Under the pieces are notes generated by a model. It saw nothing but the letters and a program-made list of their open reading frames with translations, was not told the DNA's origin and made no database searches. 64,000 bases of DNA. It comes from Candidatus Nanopelagicales bacterium (GTDB taxonomy: Bacteria; Actinomycetota; Actinomycetes; S36-B12; GCA-2699445). The translations under genes were made by a program, and so were the position numbers. The stretch spans positions 1-64,000 of the forward strand of contig JAUYJT010000043.1 in the NCBI GenBank assembly GCA_030700225.1, written 5' to 3'. Shown here in pieces: positions 27,490 through 35,549 of the stretch (position 1 is the stretch's first letter; each line of letters starts with the position of its first letter).

Positions 27490-28478
27490 CAGCTGGAGAC
27501 CTGCTCACGTCCGGTTCGATCGTGGCCGCCTTCTTCGCCGGAGGGGTGGCGTTGTTCGCGCCCTGCTGCATCGTGTTCCTCATGCCGTCGTTCCTGGCAG
27601 GCGCGGCGAAGAATCGCCGGTGGCGGCTGCTGCCGCTGACTTTTGTGTTCGCTGCGGGCCTGGCTCTGGTTCTCGTGCCCATCACAGTGGGTGTCAGCTT
27701 GGTCGCGGCAACGGTCGCGAAGTACCACACGCTGCTGTACTTCCTGGGCGGCGTGCTGATGCTCGCCCTGGCAGGACTAGCGCTGTCGGGCCGGATGTGG
27801 AGCATGCCGAGCTTCTTGCACACTCCGGACACGCGTCGTGGAGACACAGCGAGCATGTTCGCCCTCGGTGTGTTCTCGGGAATCGCGTCATCTTGCTGCG
27901 CTCCCGTGCTGGCGGGTGTGATGACGCTTTCGGCGCTCTCGGGCACCGTGGTAGGCGGGATAACGCTGGGACTGGCGTACGTGTTTGGCATGGTCTTCCC
28001 CATGTTCGTGATGGCCCTGCTATGGGATCGCTTCCGGTTGGGGGAACGGCGGTTCGCTCAGGCCCGGCCGGTCACACTTCGTCTGGGCTCGCACAGACTG
28101 AAGACCAACACTGTCAACATCGCAGTCGCGATCGTCTTCGCTGTGATCGGCGTGCTAGTGCTCGCTCTAGCCAGATCCAGCCAGATGACCAGTGGTCCCG
28201 GGTTCCAGCAGGCGATCGGGGAGTGGCTGGGATCTGCGTTCTCGAGTTTGCAGGGAATGCTGGCCCCCGTGCCGGAGGCGCTCCTGGGATTGGGACTGCT
28301 CGCACTGGTTTCTGTGTTCATTGTGGCCGCGCTCCGCGACAGAAAAGGGTCGCCCTCGCCGTCAAGCGAACCTGTCGGGTGCTCGGAGTGCGCGGAGACA
28401 CCACAGACGGGACTGGAACACGATGACCAGTCGGCGCCAGGCCCCAACGAGCACGACACGCCGACGTTAGATCGATAG
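27486..28478 (+). CDS. CcdA/DsbD-like thiol-disulfide transmembrane transporter
   Basis: 330 residues, about six to seven TM segments plus a hydrophilic Ser/Pro tail. Paired cysteines sit in two pseudo-symmetric membrane motifs, ALFAPCCIVFLMPSFL (near 25) and ASSCCAPVLAGVM (near 140), as in CcdA, which carries electrons across the membrane from thioredoxin. The tail has one CSEC motif. Translationally coupled to the glutaredoxin-like gene and followed 13 nt later by the redoxin, the likely outside acceptor. The CC pairs instead of single Cys are notable. Confidence 0.85.
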   Translation: MTAGDLLTSGSIVAAFFAGGVALFAPCCIVFLMPSFLAGAAKNRRWRLLPLTFVFAAGLALVLVPITVGVSLVAATVAKYHTLLYFLGGVLMLALAGLALSGRMWSMPSFLHTPDTRRGDTASMFALGVFSGIASSCCAPVLAGVMTLSALSGTVVGGITLGLAYVFGMVFPMFVMALLWDRFRLGERRFAQARPVTLRLGSHRLKTNTVNIAVAIVFAVIGVLVLALARSSQMTSGPGFQQAIGEWLGSAFSSLQGMLAPVPEALLGLGLLALVSVFIVAALRDRKGSPSPSSEPVGCSECAETPQTGLEHDDQSAPGPNEHDTPTLDR

Positions 28479-28491
28479 GAGAGCGCAGAAC

Positions 28492-29118
28492 ATGTCCTCG
28501 CCAAGCCGTGCCGAGATCCGTCGCCGAGCGCGGGAGATCTCCGGTGAACCCCGCTCGAAGAAGACCACGATTCTCATAGGCGTGATCGTGATCGCGGCGA
28601 TCGCCGCAGTCGTCGCCGCGATGATGTTCTCGGCAGCGCCGGAGCAGAGCACGGACACCAAGCCCGCCCCGCCGTTCTCGCTGACCGACACCGCTGGCAA
28701 GACGGTGAGCCTGTCTGAGTTCGCTGGCAAGCCGGTGCTCCTCTACTTTAACGAAGGTGTCGGATGCGATACCTGCTTCTATCAGCAGGTGGAGATCGAG
28801 AAGCACAGCGACGAGCTGAAGAACCTAGGCATCGTGGAGTTCCCCGTAGTCATGAATCCGGCTGAGCAAGTCGCAACAGAACTGGAACGTTTCAAGATCA
28901 AGACTCCGTACTTGATCGACTCGGAAGGAACTGTGTCCAAGGCCTACGGCGTGCTGGGCAAGGGCATGCACGAAGGGCTGCCGGGACACGGATTCGTGCT
29001 GATCGACGCCGATGGCCAGATTGTTTGGCAGATGGAAGACCCTTCGATGTCCACCCCTTGGAAGACGCTGGACGCCGGAATCAAGGAGAACTTGGCCAAG
29101 CAGCCAGTTGGCGGCTAG
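28492..29118 (+). CDS. Membrane-anchored peroxiredoxin/TlpA-like redoxin
   Basis: 208 residues. A cytoplasmic basic N-terminus and one TM segment (about 26-46, TTILIGVIVIAAIAAVVAAMMF) lead to an AhpC-TSA/redoxin domain facing outside. The active motif is CDTC in NEGVGCDTCFYQQ, and the fold continues with DSEGTVSKAYGV and GFVLIDADGQIVWQ. It would receive electrons from the CcdA-like protein and reduce extracytoplasmic disulfides or peroxides. Co-location with copper genes suggests protection of thiols or metal delivery under copper stress; that is inference. Confidence 0.87.
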   Translation: MSSPSRAEIRRRAREISGEPRSKKTTILIGVIVIAAIAAVVAAMMFSAAPEQSTDTKPAPPFSLTDTAGKTVSLSEFAGKPVLLYFNEGVGCDTCFYQQVEIEKHSDELKNLGIVEFPVVMNPAEQVATELERFKIKTPYLIDSEGTVSKAYGVLGKGMHEGLPGHGFVLIDADGQIVWQMEDPSMSTPWKTLDAGIKENLAKQPVGG

Positions 29119-29191
29119 CGCTCCCGGGAATGCTGCGGACGCCGCCGTGGGTTCACTTGTCGCAGGTGGCAGCTAGGCTTTCGCGGTGTTT

Positions 29192-29247
29192 GGGGGTTCC
29201 CTGCCCCGTCGAGCGGGGGGGGATCCGCAACTCGGGGGGTCTTGGGG
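29192..29247 (+). other. G-run cluster upstream of clgR
   Basis: Four G runs of 5, 8, 6 and 4 bases (29192-29196, 29215-29222, 29234-29239, 29244-29247) lie on the + strand in 56 bp. They could form a G-quadruplex with rather long loops. A CCCCG-TCGAG-CGGGG hairpin (29204-29218) competes and could be a weak terminator for the redox operon. Confidence 0.4.
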
Positions 29248-29346
29248 TCCCCTGGAAAGCCGGTGGATGGCACCCATCGTGGAGTGCCGTTCTGCGTTCA
29301 GTGTGGCGTGCATGTAGCGTCGGCGTACTGGGAGGAGGTGGCTAGT

Positions 29347-29640
29347 GTGATTGTTTTGCGAGAGATCATCGGATGCGAGCTGCGGCGTCGCCGACAGGGA
29401 CAGGGGCGGACCCTGCGCGATGTGTCAGGGTCGGCTCAGGTGTCATTGGGCTACCTGTCGGAGGTCGAGCGAGGCCAGAAGGAGGCCTCCTCCGAGCTCC
29501 TGCGGGCGATTTGCGGAGCGCTGTCGACTCCAATCTCGGACGTTTTGGCTTCTGCCAGCGATGAGGCGGCGAAGCGGGAACTGGAGGCGGCAATCCGCTC
29601 CGGACAAGCGACCCGGGCAGCGCACATCTTGGCGGCGTAG
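29347..29640 (+). CDS. clgR: XRE-family regulator ClgR
   Basis: 97 residues, one helix-turn-helix domain. The segment [33 protein letters not shown] is the hallmark of ClgR, the activator of clp protease genes in actinomycetes. GTG 29347 is chosen because GGAGGAGG lies 8 nt upstream. It is followed 3 nt after the stop by the PAC2 gene. Position before PAC2, DUF3046 and recA matches mycobacteria and streptomycetes. The C-terminus ends in AAHILAA, an Ala-rich tail that could be a degron as known for ClgR in other species. Confidence 0.92.
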   Translation: MIVLREIIGCELRRRRQGQGRTLRDVSGSAQVSLGYLSEVERGQKEASSELLRAICGALSTPISDVLASASDEAAKRELEAAIRSGQATRAAHILAA

Positions 29641-29643
29641 ATC

Positions 29644-30564
29644 GTGAGTGGCGCTCCCTTTAGTTTCGTTGACCGCCCAGCCAGGCGGAAGGGGCGGCGC
29701 GTTCTGGTGCACAGCTTCTCCGGATTCATGGACGCTGGGTCAGCGGCGAAGATCGCGGTAGATCACTTGGCGAAGTCCTGCGAGACACGGTTGATAGGCG
29801 AGTTCGATTCCGACGCCATCATCGACTACCGGGCTCGCCGCCCGCGAATGACATTCGAGGTCAATAAGTTCACCGGCGTTGAGTGGCCGACGATACGCCT
29901 GCATGAAGTCAGCGACGACCGGGGGGCTCGCTTCCTGCTGCTGAGTGGGCCAGAGCCGGACTACCGCTGGCAAGCTTTCACCGACACCGTGCTCGAACTA
30001 GTGGAAGAGTTGAACGTCGACCTGACTGTGGGGCTGATCGGCATTCCGTGGCCCGCGCCGCACACGCGACCCGTCGGGGTCTCCGTCCACGCGACCGACC
30101 CTGATCTCATCCGCGGGCACCCTTCCCCGCTCGGCTCGCTGGAGATCCCCGGCCATGTTGCCGGCCTGCTGGAGCTCCGCCTTGGCGAAGCTGGCTGCGA
30201 TGCGATGGGTTTGGCGGTCCAAGTGCCGCACTACCTGGTGCAGTTTGACTACCCGAGGGCCGCGATCGCGTTGCTGCGGGGGCTAGCTGGAGCCGCCGGG
30301 TTATCGCTTTCGACCGACGGGCTGGAAGAGGCTGCGAGTACCGCCGAACAGGAGATCGAGCGGCAGACGCAGGGTTCGGAGGAGTTCGCCCCGCTGCTGA
30401 GCACCTTGGAATCCCAGTACGACGCGGCGACAAAGGGGGAGGTTACGGCCGCTGGGGAGATCGCCGGTGTCCCCTTATTGGACGCCGAACAGATCGGCGC
30501 GCAAGTCGAACGGTTCCTCGCGGAGATGGACAGCCATCGGCCCGATAGCGGGCCCTCAGCCTGA
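29644..30564 (+). CDS. PAC2-family protein
   Basis: 306 residues. PAC2 (proteasome assembly chaperone 2) domain: VLVHSFSGFMDAGSAAKIAVDHL at the N-terminus, then FDSDAIIDYRARRP and GIPWPAPHTRPVGVSVHATD. The C-terminal 60 residues are helical and Glu-rich. Actinobacterial PAC2 proteins always accompany clgR-recA; their function is not settled. GTG start 29644, 3 nt after clgR. Confidence 0.9.
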   Translation: MSGAPFSFVDRPARRKGRRVLVHSFSGFMDAGSAAKIAVDHLAKSCETRLIGEFDSDAIIDYRARRPRMTFEVNKFTGVEWPTIRLHEVSDDRGARFLLLSGPEPDYRWQAFTDTVLELVEELNVDLTVGLIGIPWPAPHTRPVGVSVHATDPDLIRGHPSPLGSLEIPGHVAGLLELRLGEAGCDAMGLAVQVPHYLVQFDYPRAAIALLRGLAGAAGLSLSTDGLEEAASTAEQEIERQTQGSEEFAPLLSTLESQYDAATKGEVTAAGEIAGVPLLDAEQIGAQVERFLAEMDSHRPDSGPSA

Positions 30565-30759
30565 ACGCTGCTGCTTGGGCTTCAGGCTCGGATGCGCAGG
30601 CCGGACGGAGTGTCGTGGGCGCCACAGTGCAGAAGCGCGCGGCCAGAGGTTGTCGTTAGTGGGTCGCGGCCGTTGATTCGCCGAATTGGCGGGGGAGGCT
30701 CACGGTCCCATGTTGGCCTGCTGTGCACGGTTGCGCATGCGCGGGTGTAACCATTGGGC

Positions 30760-30954
30760 ATGCGGCTGACGGACTTCTGGCAAAGGATGGACACGGTCTT
30801 CGGTGAGTCGTACACGCGGTCCTGGGCCGCGGACTTCCGGCTGGCGGAACTGGGCGGCCTATCCGTGCAGGAAGCGCTGGCTCAGGGGGAGTCGGCTCAG
30901 GACGTCTGGCGAGCGGTCTGTTGCCATGCCGAGGTGGAGAAGTCGTTGAGGTAA
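30760..30954 (+). CDS. DUF3046 protein
   Basis: 64 residues, starting MRLTDFWQRMDTVFGESYTRSWA, which is the conserved DUF3046 pattern, and ending VWRAVCCHAEVEKSLR. Such small acidic proteins sit just before recA in most Actinomycetota; function unknown. ATG 30760 is chosen over TTG 30754 because the family begins MRLT. The 195 bases before it (30565-30759) hold nothing I can name. Confidence 0.9.
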   Translation: MRLTDFWQRMDTVFGESYTRSWAADFRLAELGGLSVQEALAQGESAQDVWRAVCCHAEVEKSLR

Positions 30955-30984
30955 GGGGAGACACGCGCACCGAATATGCTTGTT

Positions 30985-30998
30985 CGAACAGATGTTCG
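30985..30998. promoter_or_regulatory. LexA (SOS) box of recA
   Basis: CGAACAGATGTTCG fits the Gram-positive/actinobacterial LexA consensus CGAAC-N4-GTTCG exactly. It lies 136 nt before recA, so recA (and recX) should be induced by DNA damage. Confidence 0.9.
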
Positions 30999-31133
30999 CA
31001 TCTAGGCTCATCCACAGGCGGTCATCCACAGCGCTGAATCTGTCGAGCACTGCACAGCTTGGCAGGATCAGTTGGAGTTGTCGGACCCTGGCCGTACGTT
31101 GACAGACGTTCCACCGAGACGTTGGGAGTAGAA

Positions 31134-32219
31134 ATGGCCAATCCAGAACAGGTTAAGGGCGCGTCTGATCGTGAGAAGGCGCTAGACGCGGCACTGGTTC
31201 AGATCGAGCGCCAGTTCGGCAGTGGCTCAATCATGAGATTGGGCGAGGAGGGCCGTGCGCCTGTCGAAGTGATACCGACTGGGTCGATCGCACTCGATGT
31301 CGCCCTTGGGATCGGGGGATTCCCTAGGGGCCGGATCGTAGAGGTGTACGGGCCGGAGGCTAGCGGCAAGACTAGCGTCGCGCTGCACGCGATAGCGAGC
31401 GTGCAGAAGGCCGGCGGGATTGCCGCGTTCATCGACGCGGAGCATGCGTTGGATCCGACTTATGCCTCGCGGTTGGGCGTTGACCTCGACAGTTTGTACG
31501 TGTCGCAACCTGACACAGGTGAGCAGGCGTTGGAGATCGCCGACACCTTGGTGCGTTCAGGAGCGATCGACCTGCTCGTGATCGATTCAGTGGCGGCGCT
31601 TGTCCCGAGAGCCGAGATCGAGGGCGACATGGGTGACCGTCATGTGGGTCTCCAGGCTCGCCTGATGAGTCAGGCGTTGCGCAAGATGGCGGGCGCACTC
31701 AGCACGTCCAATACGACTGCGATATTCATCAACCAGCTGCGCGAGAAGATCGGTGTGATGTTCGGCTCGCCGGAGACAACGACCGGTGGCAATGCTCTGA
31801 AGTTCTATGCGTCCATCCGGCTGGACGTGCGCCGGATCGAGACCCTCAAGACCGGTACGGAAGCTATCGGTAACCGTGTCCGGGCCAAGGTCGCGAAGAA
31901 CAAGGTGGCGCCGCCGTTCAAGATGGCTGAGTTCGACATCCTGTACGGCGAGGGGATATCGCGCGAGGGAAGCCTGATCGACATGGGGGTCGACCACGGG
32001 ATCGTTCGCAAGTCCGGGTCCTGGTACACCTACGAGGGCGATCAGCTCGGGCAGGGCAAGGAGAACGCCCGTACGTTCCTGCGCGATAACCCCGACCTGG
32101 CCGATGAGATCGAGAAGAAAATCAGGGAAGAGGTGGGGATCATTCCGCGGGTGGACGCACCTGCCGACGGCGCTGCCGCCGCCGAGGTCGCTGACACGCC
32201 GACTCCGATCGATGTGTGA
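31134..32219 (+). CDS. recA: Recombinase RecA
   Basis: 361 residues. ATP-dependent strand-exchange protein and SOS co-protease. Walker [10 protein letters not shown], Walker [11 protein letters not shown], the MAW-region [25 protein letters not shown], and DNA-binding loop 2 around [12 protein letters not shown]. The C-terminal tail is acidic and Ala-rich. No intein. ATG 31134 with GGGAG upstream; the longer frame is leader sequence. The LexA box lies in its promoter and recX follows 3 nt after. Confidence 0.98.
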   Translation: MANPEQVKGASDREKALDAALVQIERQFGSGSIMRLGEEGRAPVEVIPTGSIALDVALGIGGFPRGRIVEVYGPEASGKTSVALHAIASVQKAGGIAAFIDAEHALDPTYASRLGVDLDSLYVSQPDTGEQALEIADTLVRSGAIDLLVIDSVAALVPRAEIEGDMGDRHVGLQARLMSQALRKMAGALSTSNTTAIFINQLREKIGVMFGSPETTTGGNALKFYASIRLDVRRIETLKTGTEAIGNRVRAKVAKNKVAPPFKMAEFDILYGEGISREGSLIDMGVDHGIVRKSGSWYTYEGDQLGQGKENARTFLRDNPDLADEIEKKIREEVGIIPRVDAPADGAAAAEVADTPTPIDV

Positions 32220-32222
32220 GAC

Positions 32223-32708
32223 ATGGGCCGGGACGAGGACGAGGAATCGCGGGCCAAGGAGATCGTGCTTAGGCGCTTGGCGATCACCGCGCGGAGCCGT
32301 GCGGAACTCGCGTCGGATCTCGTGCGGCGGGGATTCCCGTCGGACCTGATCGAGCGCATCCTCGACCGTTTCACCGAGGTCGGCTTGGTGGATGATGCGG
32401 CGCTGGCGGTCTCGTTGGTGTCCAGCAAGGCAAGGAACTCTGGATGGAGCAGGAGGGCGGCCGCCTATCGGCTCCGTGAGCGTGGGGTTCCTGAGGATGC
32501 GATCGAGATGGCGATTGAGTCAGTCAGTGATGAAGAGGAGAAGGAGCGCGCGCTGAACCTGGTTAGGCGCGCTTGGAAGCAGTTGGCCGGGGTTGACGAG
32601 CAGGTCCGCCGCCGGCGGATCACTGGAATGCTCGCCCGACGGGGGTACTCACAGGGCATGGCTACGTCAGTGATTCTCTCAGTCGGTGAGGAGCGGGGGA
32701 AGACATGA
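32223..32708 (+). CDS. recX: RecA regulator RecX
   Basis: 161 residues, three-helix repeats typical of RecX: RLAITARSRAELASDLVRRGF, FTEVGLVDDAALAVSLV, SRRAAAYRLRERGVPEDAIEMAI and RRITGMLARRGYSQGMA. It modulates RecA filaments by binding in their groove. It starts 3 nt after recA, and its 3' end overlaps the convergent kinase-like gene by 47 bp. Confidence 0.93.
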   Translation: MGRDEDEESRAKEIVLRRLAITARSRAELASDLVRRGFPSDLIERILDRFTEVGLVDDAALAVSLVSSKARNSGWSRRAAAYRLRERGVPEDAIEMAIESVSDEEEKERALNLVRRAWKQLAGVDEQVRRRRITGMLARRGYSQGMATSVILSVGEERGKT

Positions 32709-33561
32709 GTTGGCGCTGGACCACGTCGTCCAGGATGTCAGGACGGTCGTTCTCCACGGACCAGATGGCGCCCTGGGCAGCCCATGTCGCGCGATACGCG
32801 CCGAAGCGATCCAGTTCGGCGCGGGCGTCGGGGGAGTCGGCCAGCATTCGCTGACGGCACGCGTCTGGGATTCCGAACAGGAGAGCTGCCGTGTCCACGG
32901 CGGTGTCGCCGGGCACGGAGCCGTCCCAGTCGAGGACCGACGTTAGCTGGGCTTGATCGCCGATGCGCACGTTGACCCCGCCAAGGTCGCCGTGGATCAG
33001 CCCGAGCGGCGCTTCGAGGGAGACCTGTGTCGCGCGTTCAGCGGCCTCCATCATCAGTGAGAACGCAAGTTGAGGTATCCGTTCCACGACTACAGCGAGC
33101 CGCGCGGGCAGTGCTCCCCAAAGATCAGCCCATGCGGTGAAAGGCAGAGGCCACCCGGCGGCGTCGACGTTGCGCAGGCGATCGAGCAGACCGTTGAGGT
33201 GCACTGCGACCTCGGCGGTGTTATCGGACACGAGTCGGCGGGCTGCGGGGGTGTCCAAGGCCAAGCCGGGGCGGTAGTCGAGCACTAGAAACGCCGATCC
33301 CGCGCCTCCTGTGACGACGTCTATCACCCGCGGAGCGGGCAGTCCCAGTGACGCCGCTGCGCGATGCCGGATGGCCACGTCGCCGATCGCGGCCGCGTCC
33401 GGTTCGCTGTATGGGAAGCGATACACCAAGCCGTTGGGTGGGTCTAGCAGTACCAGATGCCTGCTGCCGCGAGTGTCGCAGCGCAGACCCGAAGCGGCGA
33501 TACCTCGCGAGAGTAGCGTGCGGCGGCAGACTCGGGCGAAGTCATCGGGCCGTGGCTCCAT
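32662..33561 (-). CDS. Aminoglycoside-phosphotransferase-fold kinase of unknown substrate
   Basis: 299 residues. Protein-kinase-like fold of the APH family: the catalytic Brenner motif LIHGDLGGVNVRIG and the metal-binding SVLDWDGSVPGDTAVD are both intact. The N-lobe has HLVLLDPPNGLVYRFPY. APH-fold enzymes phosphorylate drugs, sugars, choline or homoserine; nothing here fixes the substrate. TAGGGT on the reverse strand 6 nt before the ATG (33568-33573) suggests a leaderless transcript. Convergent with recX, overlapping 47 bp. Confidence 0.85.
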   Translation of the reverse strand: MEPRPDDFARVCRRTLLSRGIAASGLRCDTRGSRHLVLLDPPNGLVYRFPYSEPDAAAIGDVAIRHRAAASLGLPAPRVIDVVTGGAGSAFLVLDYRPGLALDTPAARRLVSDNTAEVAVHLNGLLDRLRNVDAAGWPLPFTAWADLWGALPARLAVVVERIPQLAFSLMMEAAERATQVSLEAPLGLIHGDLGGVNVRIGDQAQLTSVLDWDGSVPGDTAVDTAALLFGIPDACRQRMLADSPDARAELDRFGAYRATWAAQGAIWSVENDRPDILDDVVQRQLMSSPAPHRLRESLT

Positions 33562-33652
33562 TCATAGACCCTAATCCGGTTGCCAGATAATCAGGTGTTT
33601 ACTGCGGTCCTGGGCGAGCGTCGGGGTGCCGGTGAGCGGTTACTGTGTAGCG

Positions 33653-34321
33653 GTGCATCTGTACCTGATGCGGCACGGCCAGAGTCACGTGAACTTGACG
33701 GATCTGACGGCTGCCCATCGCGACGACCCGTTGACCGACATAGGTCGGGAGCAGGCGGAAGCCGCCGGACGGTACGTGGCATCCGATGTGCGTCCGACGC
33801 GGATCTACTGCAGCACGGTCGCCAGGGCAGCCGAGACGGCAGACTTCGTCACCAGAGCGACCGGGCTTGCCGCGACGCCAGACGACCGCTTGCGCGAGAT
33901 TGGCACGGCGTCGGCCGACGCGTCGCCAATCCCAGAGGCTGAACTCGTTCCCTACGTCCCCGACATGTGGGGCACCTTGCGTCCCTACGAGCCGGTCACT
34001 CCAGGGGGCGAGTCTTGGATGCAATTCCGGGCCAGGGTGGGGTCTTTCATCGAGTTCCTCCTTCCAGCCCAGGACCGCCGCGGTGACTACGAGGTTGCCG
34101 CACGGACAGCGGGGGAGTCAGTCCTGATCGTTTGCCACGCCGGCGTGATTGAGGCCGTGTTCGAGTACGTGTTCGAGAAGGGGCCTTGGTCGGTTGTCGC
34201 TGTCATGACGAACCACACTGGGCTGTGTCATTTGGAGTATCACCCGATGCCATTCCGGCCTGACTGGCGCCTTCACGGTCACAACCATCTGGCGCACCTT
34301 GATCCCGAGCTGATCACCTAG
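33653..34321 (+). CDS. Histidine phosphatase family protein (phosphoglycerate-mutase-like)
   Basis: 222 residues from the GTG at 33653; GTG 33626 in the same frame is possible. The catalytic RHG is in HLYLMRHGQSHVNL, the partner Glu region in DRLREIG, and the second His in VLIVCHAGVIEAVFEYVF. Other conserved parts are LTDIGREQAEAAGRYV and STVARAAETADFV. Branch-1 histidine phosphatases hydrolyse phosphomonoesters; the substrate is not predictable. It is followed 2 nt later by the CDF transporter. Confidence 0.88.
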   Translation: MHLYLMRHGQSHVNLTDLTAAHRDDPLTDIGREQAEAAGRYVASDVRPTRIYCSTVARAAETADFVTRATGLAATPDDRLREIGTASADASPIPEAELVPYVPDMWGTLRPYEPVTPGGESWMQFRARVGSFIEFLLPAQDRRGDYEVAARTAGESVLIVCHAGVIEAVFEYVFEKGPWSVVAVMTNHTGLCHLEYHPMPFRPDWRLHGHNHLAHLDPELIT

Positions 34322-34323
34322 TC

Positions 34324-35271
34324 ATGAGCGGATCCGGGACAACAGCTGCCGAGCCGACGTGGGGCATGGCGAATCTGTCGAAGTTCGCTCTCATGTCGCT
34401 GCTCGTCGGCTTCGCTGTGCTGCTTCTGAAGCTGGGCGCCTGGTGGGTGACCGATTCAGTGGGCCTGCTGTCCGACGCCTTGGAATCCACTGTGAATATC
34501 GCCGCTGCCGCGGTTGCTCTCGTGGCGCTGAGGACCGCGAGCCGTCCGCCCGATGCTCACCATCAGTTCGGGCACGGCAAGGCGGAGTATCTCTCGGCGC
34601 TGACCGAGGGCGTGGTGATCGCGGTCGCTGCCACCACGATCGTGATCTCGGGCATCTACCGGCTGGCTAACCCCCAGGACGTGCGGGAAATCGGCATAGG
34701 TCTGCTGATCGCTGTGTTGGCATCGGTTCTCAATGCCGCAACGGCGTTTGTGCTTCTGAGGGCCGGAAAGTCCCACGGGTCTCTGGCGCTTGTCGCGGAC
34801 GCCAGGCACCTCATGACCGATGTGCTCACTACGGCCGGTGTCCTGATCGCTGTCCTGCTCGTTGGACTCACGGGCTGGCAGATCCTTGACCCTTTGGTCG
34901 CGCTCGCAGTCGCGGTCAACATCCTCTTCGTCGGATTCCGCCTAGTGAAACGCAGCACGTCAGGGTTGATGGACTCAGCACTGCCCGAGGACGACCTCGA
35001 CGTGATACGCGGGATTGTGAATGGATTCCGGGGGCCCGACGTTGTGATCCATGGGCTTCAGACGCGCCAGTCAGGGCGGCAGCGCTTCATTTCTATGCAC
35101 GTGCTGGTTCCTGGAGCGCATACCGTATCCGCTGGACACGACATCTGCGAGAACCTCGAGGACATGCTGCGGAACGCGCTGCCCTCAACTACCGTCCAGA
35201 CTCATCTGGAGCCAATTGAGGATCCGCGCGCATGGCGTGACGTGCATTCTGGGCAACATCCGTTGGACTAA
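34324..35271 (+). CDS. Cation diffusion facilitator (divalent metal exporter)
   Basis: 315 residues, six TM segments and a C-terminal ferredoxin-like cytoplasmic domain. Metal site: SDALEST in TM2 and ARHLMTDV in TM5 (HxxxD), as in zinc/iron FieF-type antiporters; TM-loop HHQFGHGKAEYLSAL is the CDF signature. It exports Zn(II), Fe(II), Co(II) or Mn(II) against protons; the ion cannot be chosen from sequence alone. Likely co-transcribed with the phosphatase upstream. Confidence 0.92.
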   Translation: MSGSGTTAAEPTWGMANLSKFALMSLLVGFAVLLLKLGAWWVTDSVGLLSDALESTVNIAAAAVALVALRTASRPPDAHHQFGHGKAEYLSALTEGVVIAVAATTIVISGIYRLANPQDVREIGIGLLIAVLASVLNAATAFVLLRAGKSHGSLALVADARHLMTDVLTTAGVLIAVLLVGLTGWQILDPLVALAVAVNILFVGFRLVKRSTSGLMDSALPEDDLDVIRGIVNGFRGPDVVIHGLQTRQSGRQRFISMHVLVPGAHTVSAGHDICENLEDMLRNALPSTTVQTHLEPIEDPRAWRDVHSGQHPLD

Positions 35272-35302
35272 GGCCTGGCGCTGCTGTGAGCTGCCTAGCG
35301 AT

Positions 35303-35377
35303 GAGTACGGTTGCCATGTGGAAGATTCGCGACCCGAGGTGCTCGCTTCTTGTCTTCCCAAGAGAGTGACCGTACTC
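35303..35377 (+). ncRNA. Candidate structured 5' leader RNA
   Basis: Three nested stems: GAGTACGGT (35303-35311) pairs perfectly with ACCGTACTC (35369-35377). TGGAAGA (35319-35325) pairs with TCTTCCCA (35353-35360) with one bulged C. GCGA (35329-35332) pairs with TCGC (35343-35346). It ends 28 nt before the 47-codon ORF at 35406. Could be a cis-regulatory element or the 3' structure of the CDF transcript; no poly-U follows. Confidence 0.45.
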
Positions 35378-35405
35378 GTATCTAGAGGTTCGTGGGAAGG
35401 TGATC

Positions 35406-35549
35406 ATGAGCGAAGCAGGGGACCGGGAGTTGATCGACGCTCTAGTCGGTCAGTGCACAGGGGCGGAGCGGTACGCGATGGACGACGGCACCGACAACAT
35501 CCCAGTAGTTGTGCGTATCAGCCCCGACCGGGTGGTGTTCCGTGGCTGA
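35406..35549 (+). CDS. 47-residue small protein, unknown
   Basis: ATG 35406 has a strong Shine-Dalgarno GGAAGG 5-6 nt upstream. It reads MSEAGDRELIDALVGQCTG, then AERYAMDDGTDNIPVVVRIS, PDRVVFRG and stops at 35547-35549. It is acidic, with no TM segment and no cleavable signal. The stop overlaps the GTG of the crotonase gene (35542) by 8 nt, so the two are probably coupled. Reading-frame composition and the RBS make it likely real. I recognise no family; a helix followed by a beta strand pair can be guessed. Confidence 0.65.
   Translation: MSEAGDRELIDALVGQCTGAERYAMDDGTDNIPVVVRISPDRVVFRG

Noticed and set aside
30565-30759. Possible small RNA or gene between PAC2 and DUF3046
   Set aside because: No open frame with ribosome binding site and no convincing stem structure.
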